This document shows, in pieces, positions 7,847 to 16,236 of a DNA stretch of 64,000 nucleotides (position 1 is its first letter; each line of letters opens with the position of its first letter). The notes beneath the pieces were generated by a model. It made no database searches. It was not told the DNA's origin and saw only the letters and a program-made list of their open reading frames with translations. The DNA is from Mycobacterium sp. 4858. Lineage in GTDB: Bacteria > Actinomycetota > Actinomycetes > Mycobacteriales > Mycobacteriaceae. Location: NCBI RefSeq assembly GCF_900240975.1, contig NZ_LT968776.1, forward strand, positions 1,426,001-1,490,000. Reading direction: 5' to 3'. A program made the position numbers and the translations under genes.

Positions 7847-9064
7847 ATGAGTGAGGTAGGCCCGGGTTCACCGCTCGACGGGGAACCCCAATCGGCCGAT
7901 CGAGAGCCCGCTGGCGGCGTGGGCTTCGGTCGCGTCCTCGCGTATTTCGCGAAACTGGGCGCGATCGGGTTCGGCGGGCCCATCGCCACCGTGGGATACA
8001 TGCAACGCGACCTGGTCGAACGGCGCGGATGGATGGACCGGCAGGAATTCCTTGACGGCGTCGCCCTCGGCCAGACGATGCCCGGCCCCCTGGCGGCGCA
8101 GGTCGCGATGTGGGTGGGCTACTTGCGTCGCGGCGCGCTCGGTGCGGCCGCGGTCGCAGCGGCGTTCGTGGCGCCCTCCTTCATCATCGTGGTGGCCGTG
8201 GGCGCCATCTACACCCACTATTCGGGATCGCGCGTCGTGCAAGCGCTGTTCTACGGCATCGGCCCGGCCGTGATGGCGATCATCACCATCGCCGCGATCA
8301 GGCTGATCAAACTGACCGACCGCGCCGACTGGCGGCTGTGGGGCATCAGCGCGGCGGTATTCTCGCTCACCGCCCTCACCGGTTCCGAACCCGTGCTGGT
8401 GATCGTTGGGGCGGGTCTGTTGATGATCGTGCTCGACGCCCGGCCACGAATCCGATTGCGGCGCAATCCCCCAGACAACTTCGGCACCACCGGAAGCGCC
8501 CCGAAGTCCATGCCCCTGGTGATCGGGCTGGGCACGATTGCCGGCGGCGGGACGCTGGCTTCTCTGGCATTGTTCTTCCTGAAGACCGGGGCGATTGTGT
8601 TCGGCTCCGGGTTGGCGATTGTGCCCTTCATGCGCGCGGGAGTGGTCGACCAGCACCACTGGCTGACCAACAGCCAGTTCCTGGACTCCGTGGCGATAGG
8701 TCTTATCACCCCAGGGCCGGTCGTGATCAGCGCTGGATTCATCGGCTATCTCGTCGCGGGACTGCCCGGGGCGATCGTCTCCAGCGTCGCCATCTTCACC
8801 CCGATCTACCTCGGAGTCGTCGTTCCCGGTCGCTGGTTCTTGCGCCACCGCGAGAATGTTCAGGTGCGCGCCTTCGTCGCCGGTGCCACCGCCGCCGCCG
8901 GCGGGGCGCTCTGCGGTGCGGTCGTGGTGCTCACTCGACAAGCTGTCACCGATTGGATCACCGCCGGCATCGCCCTGGTCACGCTGGGCGTGCTGTGGCG
9001 TTTCAAGATCAAAGAGCCTTATGTCGTCGCCGCGACGGGAGTGCTTGGCCTCCTGGCTTTTTGA
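7847..9064 (+). CDS. chrA: Chromate transporter, ChrA (CHR) family, two-domain
   Basis: A 405-residue inner-membrane protein with two homologous chromate_transp domains. The N half has KLGAIGFGGPIATVGYMQRD and GQTMPGPLAAQVA; the C half has KTGAIVFGSGLAIVPF and GLITPGPVVISAGFIGYL. These are the duplicated family signatures. Length matches long-chain ChrA. Characterised members export chromate; the physiological substrate here could be another oxyanion. The ATG at 7847 is preferred because the upstream in-frame extension overlaps the preceding gene. It converges with the LppY/LpqO-type gene. Confidence 0.9.
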   Translation: MSEVGPGSPLDGEPQSADREPAGGVGFGRVLAYFAKLGAIGFGGPIATVGYMQRDLVERRGWMDRQEFLDGVALGQTMPGPLAAQVAMWVGYLRRGALGAAAVAAAFVAPSFIIVVAVGAIYTHYSGSRVVQALFYGIGPAVMAIITIAAIRLIKLTDRADWRLWGISAAVFSLTALTGSEPVLVIVGAGLLMIVLDARPRIRLRRNPPDNFGTTGSAPKSMPLVIGLGTIAGGGTLASLALFFLKTGAIVFGSGLAIVPFMRAGVVDQHHWLTNSQFLDSVAIGLITPGPVVISAGFIGYLVAGLPGAIVSSVAIFTPIYLGVVVPGRWFLRHRENVQVRAFVAGATAAAGGALCGAVVVLTRQAVTDWITAGIALVTLGVLWRFKIKEPYVVAATGVLGLLAF

Positions 9065-9081
9065 GCGTTCCTGCGGCGGGT

Positions 9082-10032
9082 CTATGGCGCTTGCAGGTTG
9101 GTGGCGTCGAGCGCCGGGCGTAACGCCCTCGCCAGCACAACCGCGTCGTCGATCGCCCAGTAGTGCATGTAGAACAGCCGCGGTTCCTCGGTCAGTCCGT
9201 GGTTGTGCAGCTCGACGATCTGGATGTTTCCGGCACGCAAGGCCTGAATCACCTTCTGCACTTCGGGAGCGATCAGGATGAAGTCGCCGTTGATCGCTGC
9301 CCGACCGCCACCGACAGGTTGGAAGTTGATGACGGTGGTCAGGTTCAGCGACGCCGCCGGCAGGACGTTCCCGTCTTCAACGATGGTGTCCTTACGGGGG
9401 ATGCTGTACTTCAACAGTCCTCCATCTTGGGTCCCATTGCGGCCCAACGCTTGCTGCACCCCGGCGACGTCTATGTCGACCGGCGGCTGCTGCGCCGGCG
9501 GCGCGGCGGCCGGGCCAATCGATGTCGCGTCCAGCGCCGTTCTAAGCCCCTTCGCCAGCTGCACGGCGTCACCCATGCCATGTATGTGCGTCCACCAAAT
9601 CGGCGGATTCTGTTCGAGCAGGTGCTTGTGCAGTGCGGTCTGGGCAATGCCATGCGCCTGCAGCGCGTCGGTGACCTTGGGCAGCTCTTCCTCGGTGACC
9701 ACTAGGTCGCCCATCAGCAGCGTCGCGTTGTTGCCGTAACGGGCGAATGCCGCATACCCGCCCAACGACAGGCCTGGTTTGATGTCCACGCCGTAAGATG
9801 TGATGTGAAGATCGTTGCGCGGCAAGTTGATCCGATATGCGCTGTTGTGGTCGCCGAGCTTTCCGGTTCGTCCGAGCGCGTCGGCCACCGGCTTCCAGTC
9901 GGCATCGCCGGCCGTCACCGCTGAACGCGTGTTGGCCGGTTGCCCGGTGCCACCTTTCGGACCCGAACTGCACCCCGCCAGCACCGTTGCGGCGATCGCG
10001 ATCCCCACGACAGCATGCTTGACGCCGGCCAT
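9082..10032 (-). CDS. LppY/LpqO-family lipoprotein, two DUF1259 domains
   Basis: A 316-residue lipoprotein with lipobox VLAGC (Cys21). Two DUF1259 repeats follow, each with a core like DLVVTEEELPKVTDALQAHG or DFILIAPEVQKVIQALRAGN, then an LHxH/LHNHG segment and an AVQLAKGLRTALDAT-type helix. The His-rich LHKHLLEQNPPIWWTHIHG and VELHNHGLTEEPRLFYMHYW stretches look suited to metal binding. It is divergent from the two-component system, a common arrangement for a target gene. Function unknown. Confidence 0.88.
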   Translation of the reverse strand: MAGVKHAVVGIAIAATVLAGCSSGPKGGTGQPANTRSAVTAGDADWKPVADALGRTGKLGDHNSAYRINLPRNDLHITSYGVDIKPGLSLGGYAAFARYGNNATLLMGDLVVTEEELPKVTDALQAHGIAQTALHKHLLEQNPPIWWTHIHGMGDAVQLAKGLRTALDATSIGPAAAPPAQQPPVDIDVAGVQQALGRNGTQDGGLLKYSIPRKDTIVEDGNVLPAASLNLTTVINFQPVGGGRAAINGDFILIAPEVQKVIQALRAGNIQIVELHNHGLTEEPRLFYMHYWAIDDAVVLARALRPALDATNLQAP

Positions 10033-10051
10033 GACCGTGGGTCTACCGCTT

Positions 10052-10111
10052 CTTCATGAAGCCACGATGAAGCCGGACGGCGTGGCGGAATGTCCTCATC
10101 GCAACTTCATC
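10052..10111. promoter_or_regulatory. Candidate response-regulator boxes in a divergent promoter
   Basis: Between the lipoprotein gene and the response regulator are a perfect palindrome CTTCATGAAG (10052-10061), ATGAAG (10067-10072) and two direct half-sites TCATC at 10096-10100 and 10107-10111. The direct sites start 11 bases apart, the helical spacing used by OmpR/PhoB-family regulators. Binding by the adjacent regulator is inference. Confidence 0.45.
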
Positions 10112-10151
10112 AACTGCGACTACACCTGCTTTACCCCGTTGAGAGGTGATG

Positions 10152-10901
10152 ATGGGTGTAAGCCTGATGGCATCTCCGTACGGGGAGAGGATGGTGGCGA
10201 CCGTGCGTGTGCTGGTGGTCGAGGACGAGCCAAAAATGGCCGCCCTACTCCGCCGCGGTCTGATCGAAGAGGGCTACGCGGTCGACATCGCCGCCGACGG
10301 CCCGAGCGGCTACCACGCCGCAACGGTCTGTGACTACGACGCCGTCGTCCTCGACGTCATGCTGCCGGGAATGTCGGGCTTCGAGGTCTGCCGGAAATGG
10401 CGCCGCCGGCAGAACTGGGTGCCGGTGTTGATGCTCACCGCCCGCGGCGCCGTCGTCGACCGAGTCGCGGGGCTTGACGGCGGTGCCGATGACTACGTCA
10501 CCAAGCCCTTTCACCTCGATGAGCTCTTCGCCCGACTGCGGTCGCTCATTCGGCGCGGGCCGACACCGCGACCCACGGTATTGACCGCCGGTGCGTTGCG
10601 GGCCGACCCTGCGGGCCACCGATGCTGGCGGGGTGATGTCGAGATTGAGTTGACGGCAAAGGAGTTCGGGCTCCTGGAACTGCTGATGCGCCGACCCGGC
10701 ACGGTGCTCACCCGAGACCTGCTGATGGAACACTGCTGGGACTTCGCGTACGAATCACGTTCCAACGTCATCGACGTTCACATCCGTGCGCTCCGCGACA
10801 AGATCGACCGGCCGTTCGGGACGCGCTCCATCGAAACCGTCCGTGGGATCGGTTACCGTATGCGCGCCGACGGCGGTGTGCCCGAGAAATCGAGCCGATG
10901 A
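10152..10901 (+). CDS. OmpR-family response regulator
   Basis: About 249 residues: a receiver domain (VVEDEP acidic pocket, phospho-acceptor Asp in VVLDVMLPG, Thr in MLTARG, Lys in DYVTKPF) and a C-terminal winged-helix DNA-binding domain (LTAKEFGLLELLMRRPG, VDVHIRALRDKI-like recognition region, RGIGYRM). Three start codons lie close together; the ATG at 10152, five bases after GAGAGG, is chosen. Its stop overlaps the histidine kinase start by four bases. With the CDF gene downstream and the DUF1259 gene divergent, a metal- or envelope-stress signal is plausible. Confidence 0.93.
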   Translation: MGVSLMASPYGERMVATVRVLVVEDEPKMAALLRRGLIEEGYAVDIAADGPSGYHAATVCDYDAVVLDVMLPGMSGFEVCRKWRRRQNWVPVLMLTARGAVVDRVAGLDGGADDYVTKPFHLDELFARLRSLIRRGPTPRPTVLTAGALRADPAGHRCWRGDVEIELTAKEFGLLELLMRRPGTVLTRDLLMEHCWDFAYESRSNVIDVHIRALRDKIDRPFGTRSIETVRGIGYRMRADGGVPEKSSR

Positions 10902-12232
10902 TCCGGCGCTGGCCGATCCGGATCAGGCTCACCGCCGCCTTCACCGTCGTGACGGGGCTGCTGTTATTCGCGGTGGCGAGTCTCACGGCTGCCCACACCA
11001 AGGGATCGCTCGACACCGCGATCACCGAGTCCCTGTCCACCCAACTGGCCAACCTGCGCCCGATCGCGGCGGACGACGATCCCGTACTGGCCGGAGGCGA
11101 TCCCGACACCGCCCAGCAGATCGTCGGCCCGGAGGGTCGGGTGCTGGCGGCGACCTCCAATCTGGGCGGGCAGAACGCGCTGACGCCCTCGCAGCTGGAG
11201 AGCGCCCGCCGCGGGATACTGGTCACCGATCAATCGCGGCTCGGCAACCTGCCGGCGCCCTTGCGGCTGGCGGCCGGCCCGGCGCCCGGTGGACGCGTCG
11301 TCGTCGCGGCCCAAAGTCTCGCCGACCGGGATGCCGCGGTCGCGGATCTGCGCAACGAGCTGGCCGTCAGTTTCCCGCTGTTGCTGTTGGCCACCGCCGT
11401 CGGCGCATACCTCCTCGCGGCCGCCGCGCTTCGGCCGGTCGAACGGATGCGTACCCGGGCGGCCGGGATCAGCGCCGGCAACGCGGACGCCCGGCTGCCC
11501 GTACCACCGGCCCGTGATGAAATCCGTGATCTCGGAACCACGTTCAACGAGCTCCTGCAGCGGCTGCAAGACGCGCTGGAGCGCGAAAGACAGTTCGTCG
11601 TCGACGCGGGCCACGAACTTCGCACCCCGCTGAGCCTGCTGACCACCGAACTCGAGCTCGCCCTGCGGCGCCCGCGCAGCAACCCCGAGCTCGTCGACGC
11701 ATTGAGCTCCGCCCTGCAGGAAACCACTCGGCTGTCCCGCTTGGCCCGCGACCTGCTCGCGGTCGCGGACGCGGGCAGGCGGCCCGACCCGCCCATTGTC
11801 GACCTGAGCACCGCCCTGTCCGCCATCGGCGAGCGCTACCGGCGCAGCCTCGGCGATCGTCTTGTAATCGACTGCCCTGCAGGACAATACATCCGCGCGC
11901 ACCCGGACGATCTGGATCGGGTCATCGGCAATCTCATCGACAATGCCGCCCAGCACGGCGCCCCGCCGATCACCATCCGCGTCCGGACGGCCGCCGACGG
12001 CGTCGAGATCCACGTCGCCGACCAGGGGACCGGATTCCCGCCCGGCTTCCTCCCATACGCTTTTCGCCGATTCAGCTGCGCCGACACCGCACGGACCGCC
12101 GGGGGCACCGGCCTTGGATTGGCCATCGTCGACACCCTCACGCAGCGCAACCATGGCACGGTAACCGCCGAGAATCGCGTCGGCGGCGGCGCTGAGATCA
12201 CCGTCAGGTTTTCGCGCGGGCCGGGTAAGTGA
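10898..12232 (+). CDS. Sensor histidine kinase
   Basis: A 444-residue kinase. TM1 is at residues 8-30, an extracytoplasmic sensor segment of about 120 residues follows, then TM2 (about 153-175), a HAMP linker, the phospho-acceptor His in DAGHELRTPLSLL, the N box NLIDNAAQHG, the G1 box DQGTGF and the G2 box GGTGLGLAIVD. All catalytic motifs are intact. The ATG overlaps the response regulator stop (ATGA), so the pair is co-translated. The sensor region shows no recognisable domain, so the signal is unknown. Confidence 0.93.
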   Translation: MIRRWPIRIRLTAAFTVVTGLLLFAVASLTAAHTKGSLDTAITESLSTQLANLRPIAADDDPVLAGGDPDTAQQIVGPEGRVLAATSNLGGQNALTPSQLESARRGILVTDQSRLGNLPAPLRLAAGPAPGGRVVVAAQSLADRDAAVADLRNELAVSFPLLLLATAVGAYLLAAAALRPVERMRTRAAGISAGNADARLPVPPARDEIRDLGTTFNELLQRLQDALERERQFVVDAGHELRTPLSLLTTELELALRRPRSNPELVDALSSALQETTRLSRLARDLLAVADAGRRPDPPIVDLSTALSAIGERYRRSLGDRLVIDCPAGQYIRAHPDDLDRVIGNLIDNAAQHGAPPITIRVRTAADGVEIHVADQGTGFPPGFLPYAFRRFSCADTARTAGGTGLGLAIVDTLTQRNHGTVTAENRVGGGAEITVRFSRGPGK

Positions 12233-12240
12233 TCTAGTAT

Positions 12241-12256
12241 CTGCGTATGCATGCAG
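12241..12256. promoter_or_regulatory. Imperfect dyad upstream of the CDF gene
   Basis: CTGCGTATGCATGCAG has matching 4-base ends (CTGC/GCAG) and a GCATGC-type core. It lies between the kinase stop and the CDF start, 20 bases before the ATG. A metal-sensing repressor site (ArsR/SmtB or similar) is possible but not shown. Confidence 0.3.
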
Positions 12257-12275
12257 GTAAGCGGACAACGCGCTG

Positions 12276-13280
12276 ATGAATACGCATAGCGGGCACGATC
12301 ACGACCACCACCATGGTCCCGGTCATGAGCATGCCCATGGGCTTCGCGGCCTCGTGACGCAACTTTTCCTCCCGCACAGCCACGACGCCGCCGACAGCGT
12401 CGACACCGCGCTGGAAACCAGCGCGGTCGGCATTCGGGCGGTCAAGATCAGCCTGCTCGGGCTGGGCGCAACCGCGTTCGTACAGGTCGTCATCGCCGTC
12501 GTTTCCGGGTCCATCGCCCTGGTCGCCGACACCATTCACAACTTCTCGGACGCGCTTACGGCCGTCCCGCTGTGGATCGCGTTCGCGCTGGGTCGCCGTG
12601 CCGCCACCCGGCGCTATACCTACGGCTACGGGCGCGCCGAGGATCTGGCGGGCTTGTTCGTCATCGGCATGATCGCGATGTCGGCCTTCGTCGCGGGCTA
12701 CGAATCGATCCGGCGCCTGTTTCACCCCGTGCCCGTCGGGCACCTCGGCTGGGTCGCGGCCGCGGGTCTGATCGGCTTCGTCGGCAACGAAGTCGTCGCC
12801 GTCTATCGGATTCGGATCGGTCGCCGCATCGGCTCGGCCGCCCTCATCGCCGACGGCCTACACGCGCGAACGGATGGATTCACCTCTCTGGCCGTGCTTT
12901 TCGGAGCAGGCGGTGTCGCCCTCGGCTACCCAATAGCCGACCCGATCATCGGCCTGGTCATCACGCTGGCGATCCTGGCGGTGCTGCGCGGGGCGGTCCG
13001 TGAAATATTCCGCCGGCTCATGGATGCCGTGGACCCCGAACTCGTCGACTCCGCCGAAGCGGCACTCGCCGCCCGGCCCGGTGTCCGCGGCGTGCGGAGC
13101 ATCCGGATGCGCTGGATAGGGCATCGCTTGCACGCGGACGCGGAACTCGACATCGATCCCGGCACCAGCCTCGAGGAGGCCCACCGCATTGCCCATGACG
13201 CCGAGCACGAACTGACGCACGCCGTGCCCAGGCTCAACAGCGCGCTCGTCCACGCCTACCCGGCGCACCACAACGAATAG
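12276..13280 (+). CDS. Cation diffusion facilitator (CDF) metal exporter
   Basis: A 334-residue inner-membrane CDF protein. The N terminus is His-rich (GHDHDHHHGPGHEHAHG), six membrane helices follow, and a C-terminal cytoplasmic dimerisation/metal domain closes it. Helix 2 has HNFSD and helix 5 HARTD, the HxxxD pairs of the transport site; His at the first position of both is typical of Zn2+/Co2+/Ni2+ members. Length is close to M. tuberculosis Rv2025c. It follows the kinase by 43 bases, so regulator, sensor and exporter probably form one operon. Confidence 0.92.
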   Translation: MNTHSGHDHDHHHGPGHEHAHGLRGLVTQLFLPHSHDAADSVDTALETSAVGIRAVKISLLGLGATAFVQVVIAVVSGSIALVADTIHNFSDALTAVPLWIAFALGRRAATRRYTYGYGRAEDLAGLFVIGMIAMSAFVAGYESIRRLFHPVPVGHLGWVAAAGLIGFVGNEVVAVYRIRIGRRIGSAALIADGLHARTDGFTSLAVLFGAGGVALGYPIADPIIGLVITLAILAVLRGAVREIFRRLMDAVDPELVDSAEAALAARPGVRGVRSIRMRWIGHRLHADAELDIDPGTSLEEAHRIAHDAEHELTHAVPRLNSALVHAYPAHHNE

Positions 13281-13300
13281 GGCGCCCGCGCCGGGTGCGA

Positions 13301-14377
13301 TCAGGCGTCGATCACGAGGCGACCGCCGTTCGCCCGGGAGACGCAGACCAGCATTTCGCCGTCGCCCTCCAGGGCGCGGCCGCGTCGATCGACCCGTCCG
13401 GCAAGGACTTTCACCTTGCAGGTCCCGCAGAAACCTTGTTGGCACGAGTACGCCGCGGTCGGATCGGAGTCGAGCATGACGTCCAGCGCCGACCGGTTCG
13501 CCGGGACGCCGAGCACACGCCCCGACCTGGCGAGCTCCAGCTCGAACGGGACGCCGTCGACGACGGGCGGTGGCCCGAACCGTTCGTAGTGCAGCGGCGC
13601 GTCGGCGTGTTCATCGCGCGCCCTGCGCACGGATTCGAGCATGGCGGTCGGCCCGCACACGTACACGGCCGTCGCCGGCCCGGCGTCGGCCAGCAATTCC
13701 TCGACGGTGGGGATGCGGCCGCGCTCGTCGTCGGCCCAGACGGTGACCCGCTCGGGCGCAATCGCCAGCACCTCGTCGAGCAGCGGCATGAACTCCCGGC
13801 CGCGCCCGCAATACACGGCCCGCCAGTCGATTCCGCGTTGCTGGGCAAGTCGGATCATGGGCAGGATCGGTGTCACTCCGATGCCGCCGATCACGAACAA
13901 CACCTCCCGCTCGTCGGTGACGAGGTAGAAGGCGTTGCGCGGGCCTTCGAACTCGAGCGTGTCGCCCACGTCGAAGGTGTCGTGCATTTCGATCGAGCCG
14001 CCGCCGCCGTCGGCGATCCGCCGCACCGCGATGCGATAGTCGGTGCGCCGCCCCGGCGGACCGCACAACGAATACTGGCGGCGGCGGCCCGAAGCCAGCC
14101 GGACGTCGATGTGCGCGCCGGGGGTCCACGACGGCAGCAACCCGCCCTGGGCGTCGGCGAGGGTCAGGGCGACCACGTCGGGCGTGAGGAGCTCGCGCTG
14201 GGTGACCACCGCGGTGTTGGTCCGTTGCACCGGCACGACCCGCGCCGGAGTCCACCGCGACGCCGACGCGAACCCGCCGAACAGGGTGCCCACCCCCCAC
14301 AACGCGGTGTACAGGCGATCGCGTCTGCGGCGACCGTAGAGGTCGGCGGGCCTGCTCCTCCAAATCGCATGCGTCAC
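13301..14377 (-). CDS. PDR/VanB-type flavin reductase with C-terminal [2Fe-2S]
   Basis: A 358-residue electron-transfer protein. The flavin-binding domain has RRQYSLCGPPG, the NAD(P)H domain has GGIGVTPILPM and CGPTAMLESV, and the plant-type ferredoxin domain has Cys312, Cys317, Cys320 and Cys345 (C-x4-C-x2-C ... C). It should pass electrons from NAD(P)H through flavin and the cluster to an oxygenase or desaturase. It is the last gene of the acyl-reductase operon, 9 bases after the hydrolase gene; the PF10118 di-iron-type protein is the obvious electron acceptor (inference). Confidence 0.93.
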   Translation of the reverse strand: MTHAIWRSRPADLYGRRRRDRLYTALWGVGTLFGGFASASRWTPARVVPVQRTNTAVVTQRELLTPDVVALTLADAQGGLLPSWTPGAHIDVRLASGRRRQYSLCGPPGRRTDYRIAVRRIADGGGGSIEMHDTFDVGDTLEFEGPRNAFYLVTDEREVLFVIGGIGVTPILPMIRLAQQRGIDWRAVYCGRGREFMPLLDEVLAIAPERVTVWADDERGRIPTVEELLADAGPATAVYVCGPTAMLESVRRARDEHADAPLHYERFGPPPVVDGVPFELELARSGRVLGVPANRSALDVMLDSDPTAAYSCQQGFCGTCKVKVLAGRVDRRGRALEGDGEMLVCVSRANGGRLVIDA

Positions 14378-14386
14378 AACGGAGTC

Positions 14387-15298
14387 CTATGCCTGTCGGA
14401 TGTCGGTGCCGGTGACCTGGCTGACCCACTCGCTCGTCAGCCGGGCGATGACGTCGGGATGCGAGGACACCACCCAATGTCCGCCCTCGATGTCGACGAC
14501 CCTGCCGTGGGGCGGTATCGAGCCGGTGAACCGCTGCAGGGGCGGCGAGACGAAATAGTCGTGGCGCGCCACCAGCACCTGCACCGGGACGGCCGTCTGC
14601 GGCAGCTGCTTCGGCGGAGCCAGAAACGGCGCCGGCATGTTGGCGCGGTACAGGTTGAGACCGTTTACATAGTCGCGGATCGACCGGGTGGGCGCCGCGC
14701 GCCCCCGGCCCGTGCCGCGCGGGCGGCCGATCAGTTCGACCCCCGCGAAGACCGCCACCGACGCGCGGGACCAGATCGCCAGCTCCGGCACCGCCGGGCA
14801 CAGGAAGAACCAGATGTACGACGACGCCAGGGCCTGCTTGAGCACGTCGAACACCCCGTGGGCGGTGCGCGGGGACCGAAGGAACCTGCCCGCGTAGTTC
14901 AGGTGCGGGCCGGAGATCGACGTGAACGAGGCGACCTTGGGCATCACCGCGTCGTCGGTGACCGCGGCCCACGCCTGGATGGAACCCCAGTCGTGGGCCA
15001 CCAGGTGTACCCGGCCCACCCCGAGGCTGTCGATCACCGCGCCGACATCGGAAACCAGTTGCGGGAGGCGGTATCCCGAGCGCCTGCGCGGCTTGGACGA
15101 CTCGCCGGCCCCGCGCACGTCGTAGGCCACGACGTTGAACCGCCCGCCGAGTTCGTCGGCGACGCCGTCCCACACGTGGTGGTTGTCCGGGTAGCCGTGG
15201 ATGGCCAAGATCGTCGGGCGTCCCGGATCGATCTCCGAGCGGGCATGAACGGCCAGCGACACGCCGTCGGAGGCGATCACGGTGCTGGATTGAGTCAT
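14387..15298 (-). CDS. Alpha/beta hydrolase of the acyl-reductase operon
   Basis: About 303 residues, epoxide-hydrolase/haloalkane-dehalogenase-like. It has HGYPDNHHVWDG (oxyanion region), nucleophile elbow HDWGS (Asp nucleophile, as in epoxide hydrolases), VARHDYFVSP and a terminal GGHWVVSSHPD with the catalytic His. The ATG at 15298 has GAGGG ten bases upstream; an ATG at 15307 is an alternative. It lies 13 bases downstream of the PF10118 gene. An Asp nucleophile with a cap region favours epoxide hydrolysis over ester hydrolysis, which would fit an oxidised lipid pathway (inference). Confidence 0.88.
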   Translation of the reverse strand: MTQSSTVIASDGVSLAVHARSEIDPGRPTILAIHGYPDNHHVWDGVADELGGRFNVVAYDVRGAGESSKPRRRSGYRLPQLVSDVGAVIDSLGVGRVHLVAHDWGSIQAWAAVTDDAVMPKVASFTSISGPHLNYAGRFLRSPRTAHGVFDVLKQALASSYIWFFLCPAVPELAIWSRASVAVFAGVELIGRPRGTGRGRAAPTRSIRDYVNGLNLYRANMPAPFLAPPKQLPQTAVPVQVLVARHDYFVSPPLQRFTGSIPPHGRVVDIEGGHWVVSSHPDVIARLTSEWVSQVTGTDIRQA

Positions 15299-15311
15299 CT
15301 CTCGCATGCCC

Positions 15312-16220
15312 TCAGTGCGCCGCGCGGGCCGCGGGCGATCGGGCCAGGTAGTCGACCGCGCGTCCCACCCCGCCCAGTTTGGACGGATGGAAACTGGGTG
15401 TGTAGTAGGCGCCGATGACCCGCAGGAACTGGAACGGCCCGGGCACCAGGCCCCGGCGCGCCGCGCTGAAGTAGTCGCGCCAGCGCGGCTTGGTGCCCGG
15501 CGGCAGGTAGGGGTCGACCGAGTACATGAACCGCACGCCACGGATGAACAACCACAGCAGCGCCGGCGTCACCAGCAGCTGGGTGCGCACCTGGCGCCAA
15601 TAGCCGGCGCCCAGGTGCTTCATGGTGTCGAAGGCGACCGCCTTGTGTTCGACCTCTTCCGCGCCGTGCCAGCGCAGCAGGTCCAGCATCACCGGGTCGG
15701 TGCCGAAGGCGTCGTGTTGCGGAGTGTCGAGGATCCATTCGCCCAGGATGGCGGTGTAATGCTCGAGGGCGGCCACCATCGACACCCGCTCGACCAGCCA
15801 GCTCTGCCGTCGCCGCCGACCCCAGCCGGGCCGGTCGCCGATCAGCTGGGAGAACAGCCACGCCATCTGGTCGGTGAACGGCGTGACGTCGATGCCCTTG
15901 GCCGCGAAATGGTCCAGCACGCCCGAGTGCGCCTGGGAGTGCATGGCCTCCTGGCTGATGAAGCCCTGCACGTCCAGCCGCAGCTGATCGTCTTTGATCA
16001 GCGGCAGCGTGTTCTTGAACGCGTCGACGATGAACTCCTCGCCGGCGGGCAGCAGCAGGTGCAGGACGTTGCAGAAGTGGGTGGTGAAGGGCTCGCCCGG
16101 CACGTAGTAGAACGGCAGCGTCGCCCAGTCGAAGTCGACGTCACGCGCCTGCAGGACGATCCGCTCGTGGTCGAGCGATGCGTCATGCGGCCCCGTGGCC
16201 TGGTCATCGACAGTGAACAT
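15312..16220 (-). CDS. PF10118 'metal-dependent hydrolase' family, di-iron-like helical protein
   Basis: A 302-residue helical protein of the family annotated as predicted metal-dependent hydrolase. Conserved Glu/His clusters resemble a ferritin-like di-iron site: Glu61-Glu62 (GEEFIVDAF), Glu91/His94/His98 (QEAMHSQAH), Glu153-His154 (ALEHYTA), His185/Glu188/Glu189/Glu191/His192 (WHGAEEVEHKAVAFD). The family has no well-established reaction that I know of. It lies between an acyl-AMP ligase/reductase and an epoxide-hydrolase-like gene, with a [2Fe-2S] reductase at the operon end. An oxygen-using step on a fatty aldehyde or related lipid is an attractive inference. Confidence 0.88.
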   Translation of the reverse strand: MFTVDDQATGPHDASLDHERIVLQARDVDFDWATLPFYYVPGEPFTTHFCNVLHLLLPAGEEFIVDAFKNTLPLIKDDQLRLDVQGFISQEAMHSQAHSGVLDHFAAKGIDVTPFTDQMAWLFSQLIGDRPGWGRRRRQSWLVERVSMVAALEHYTAILGEWILDTPQHDAFGTDPVMLDLLRWHGAEEVEHKAVAFDTMKHLGAGYWRQVRTQLLVTPALLWLFIRGVRFMYSVDPYLPPGTKPRWRDYFSAARRGLVPGPFQFLRVIGAYYTPSFHPSKLGGVGRAVDYLARSPAARAAH

Positions 16221-16236
16221 GGTGGACCCCCTTGAG

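Noticed and set aside
13295..15418. Long plus-strand frame of about 700 codons opposite the reductase and hydrolase
   Set aside because: It is the complement of conserved genes, is His/Arg/Asp-rich with no domain, and has no ribosome site; a GC-rich shadow.
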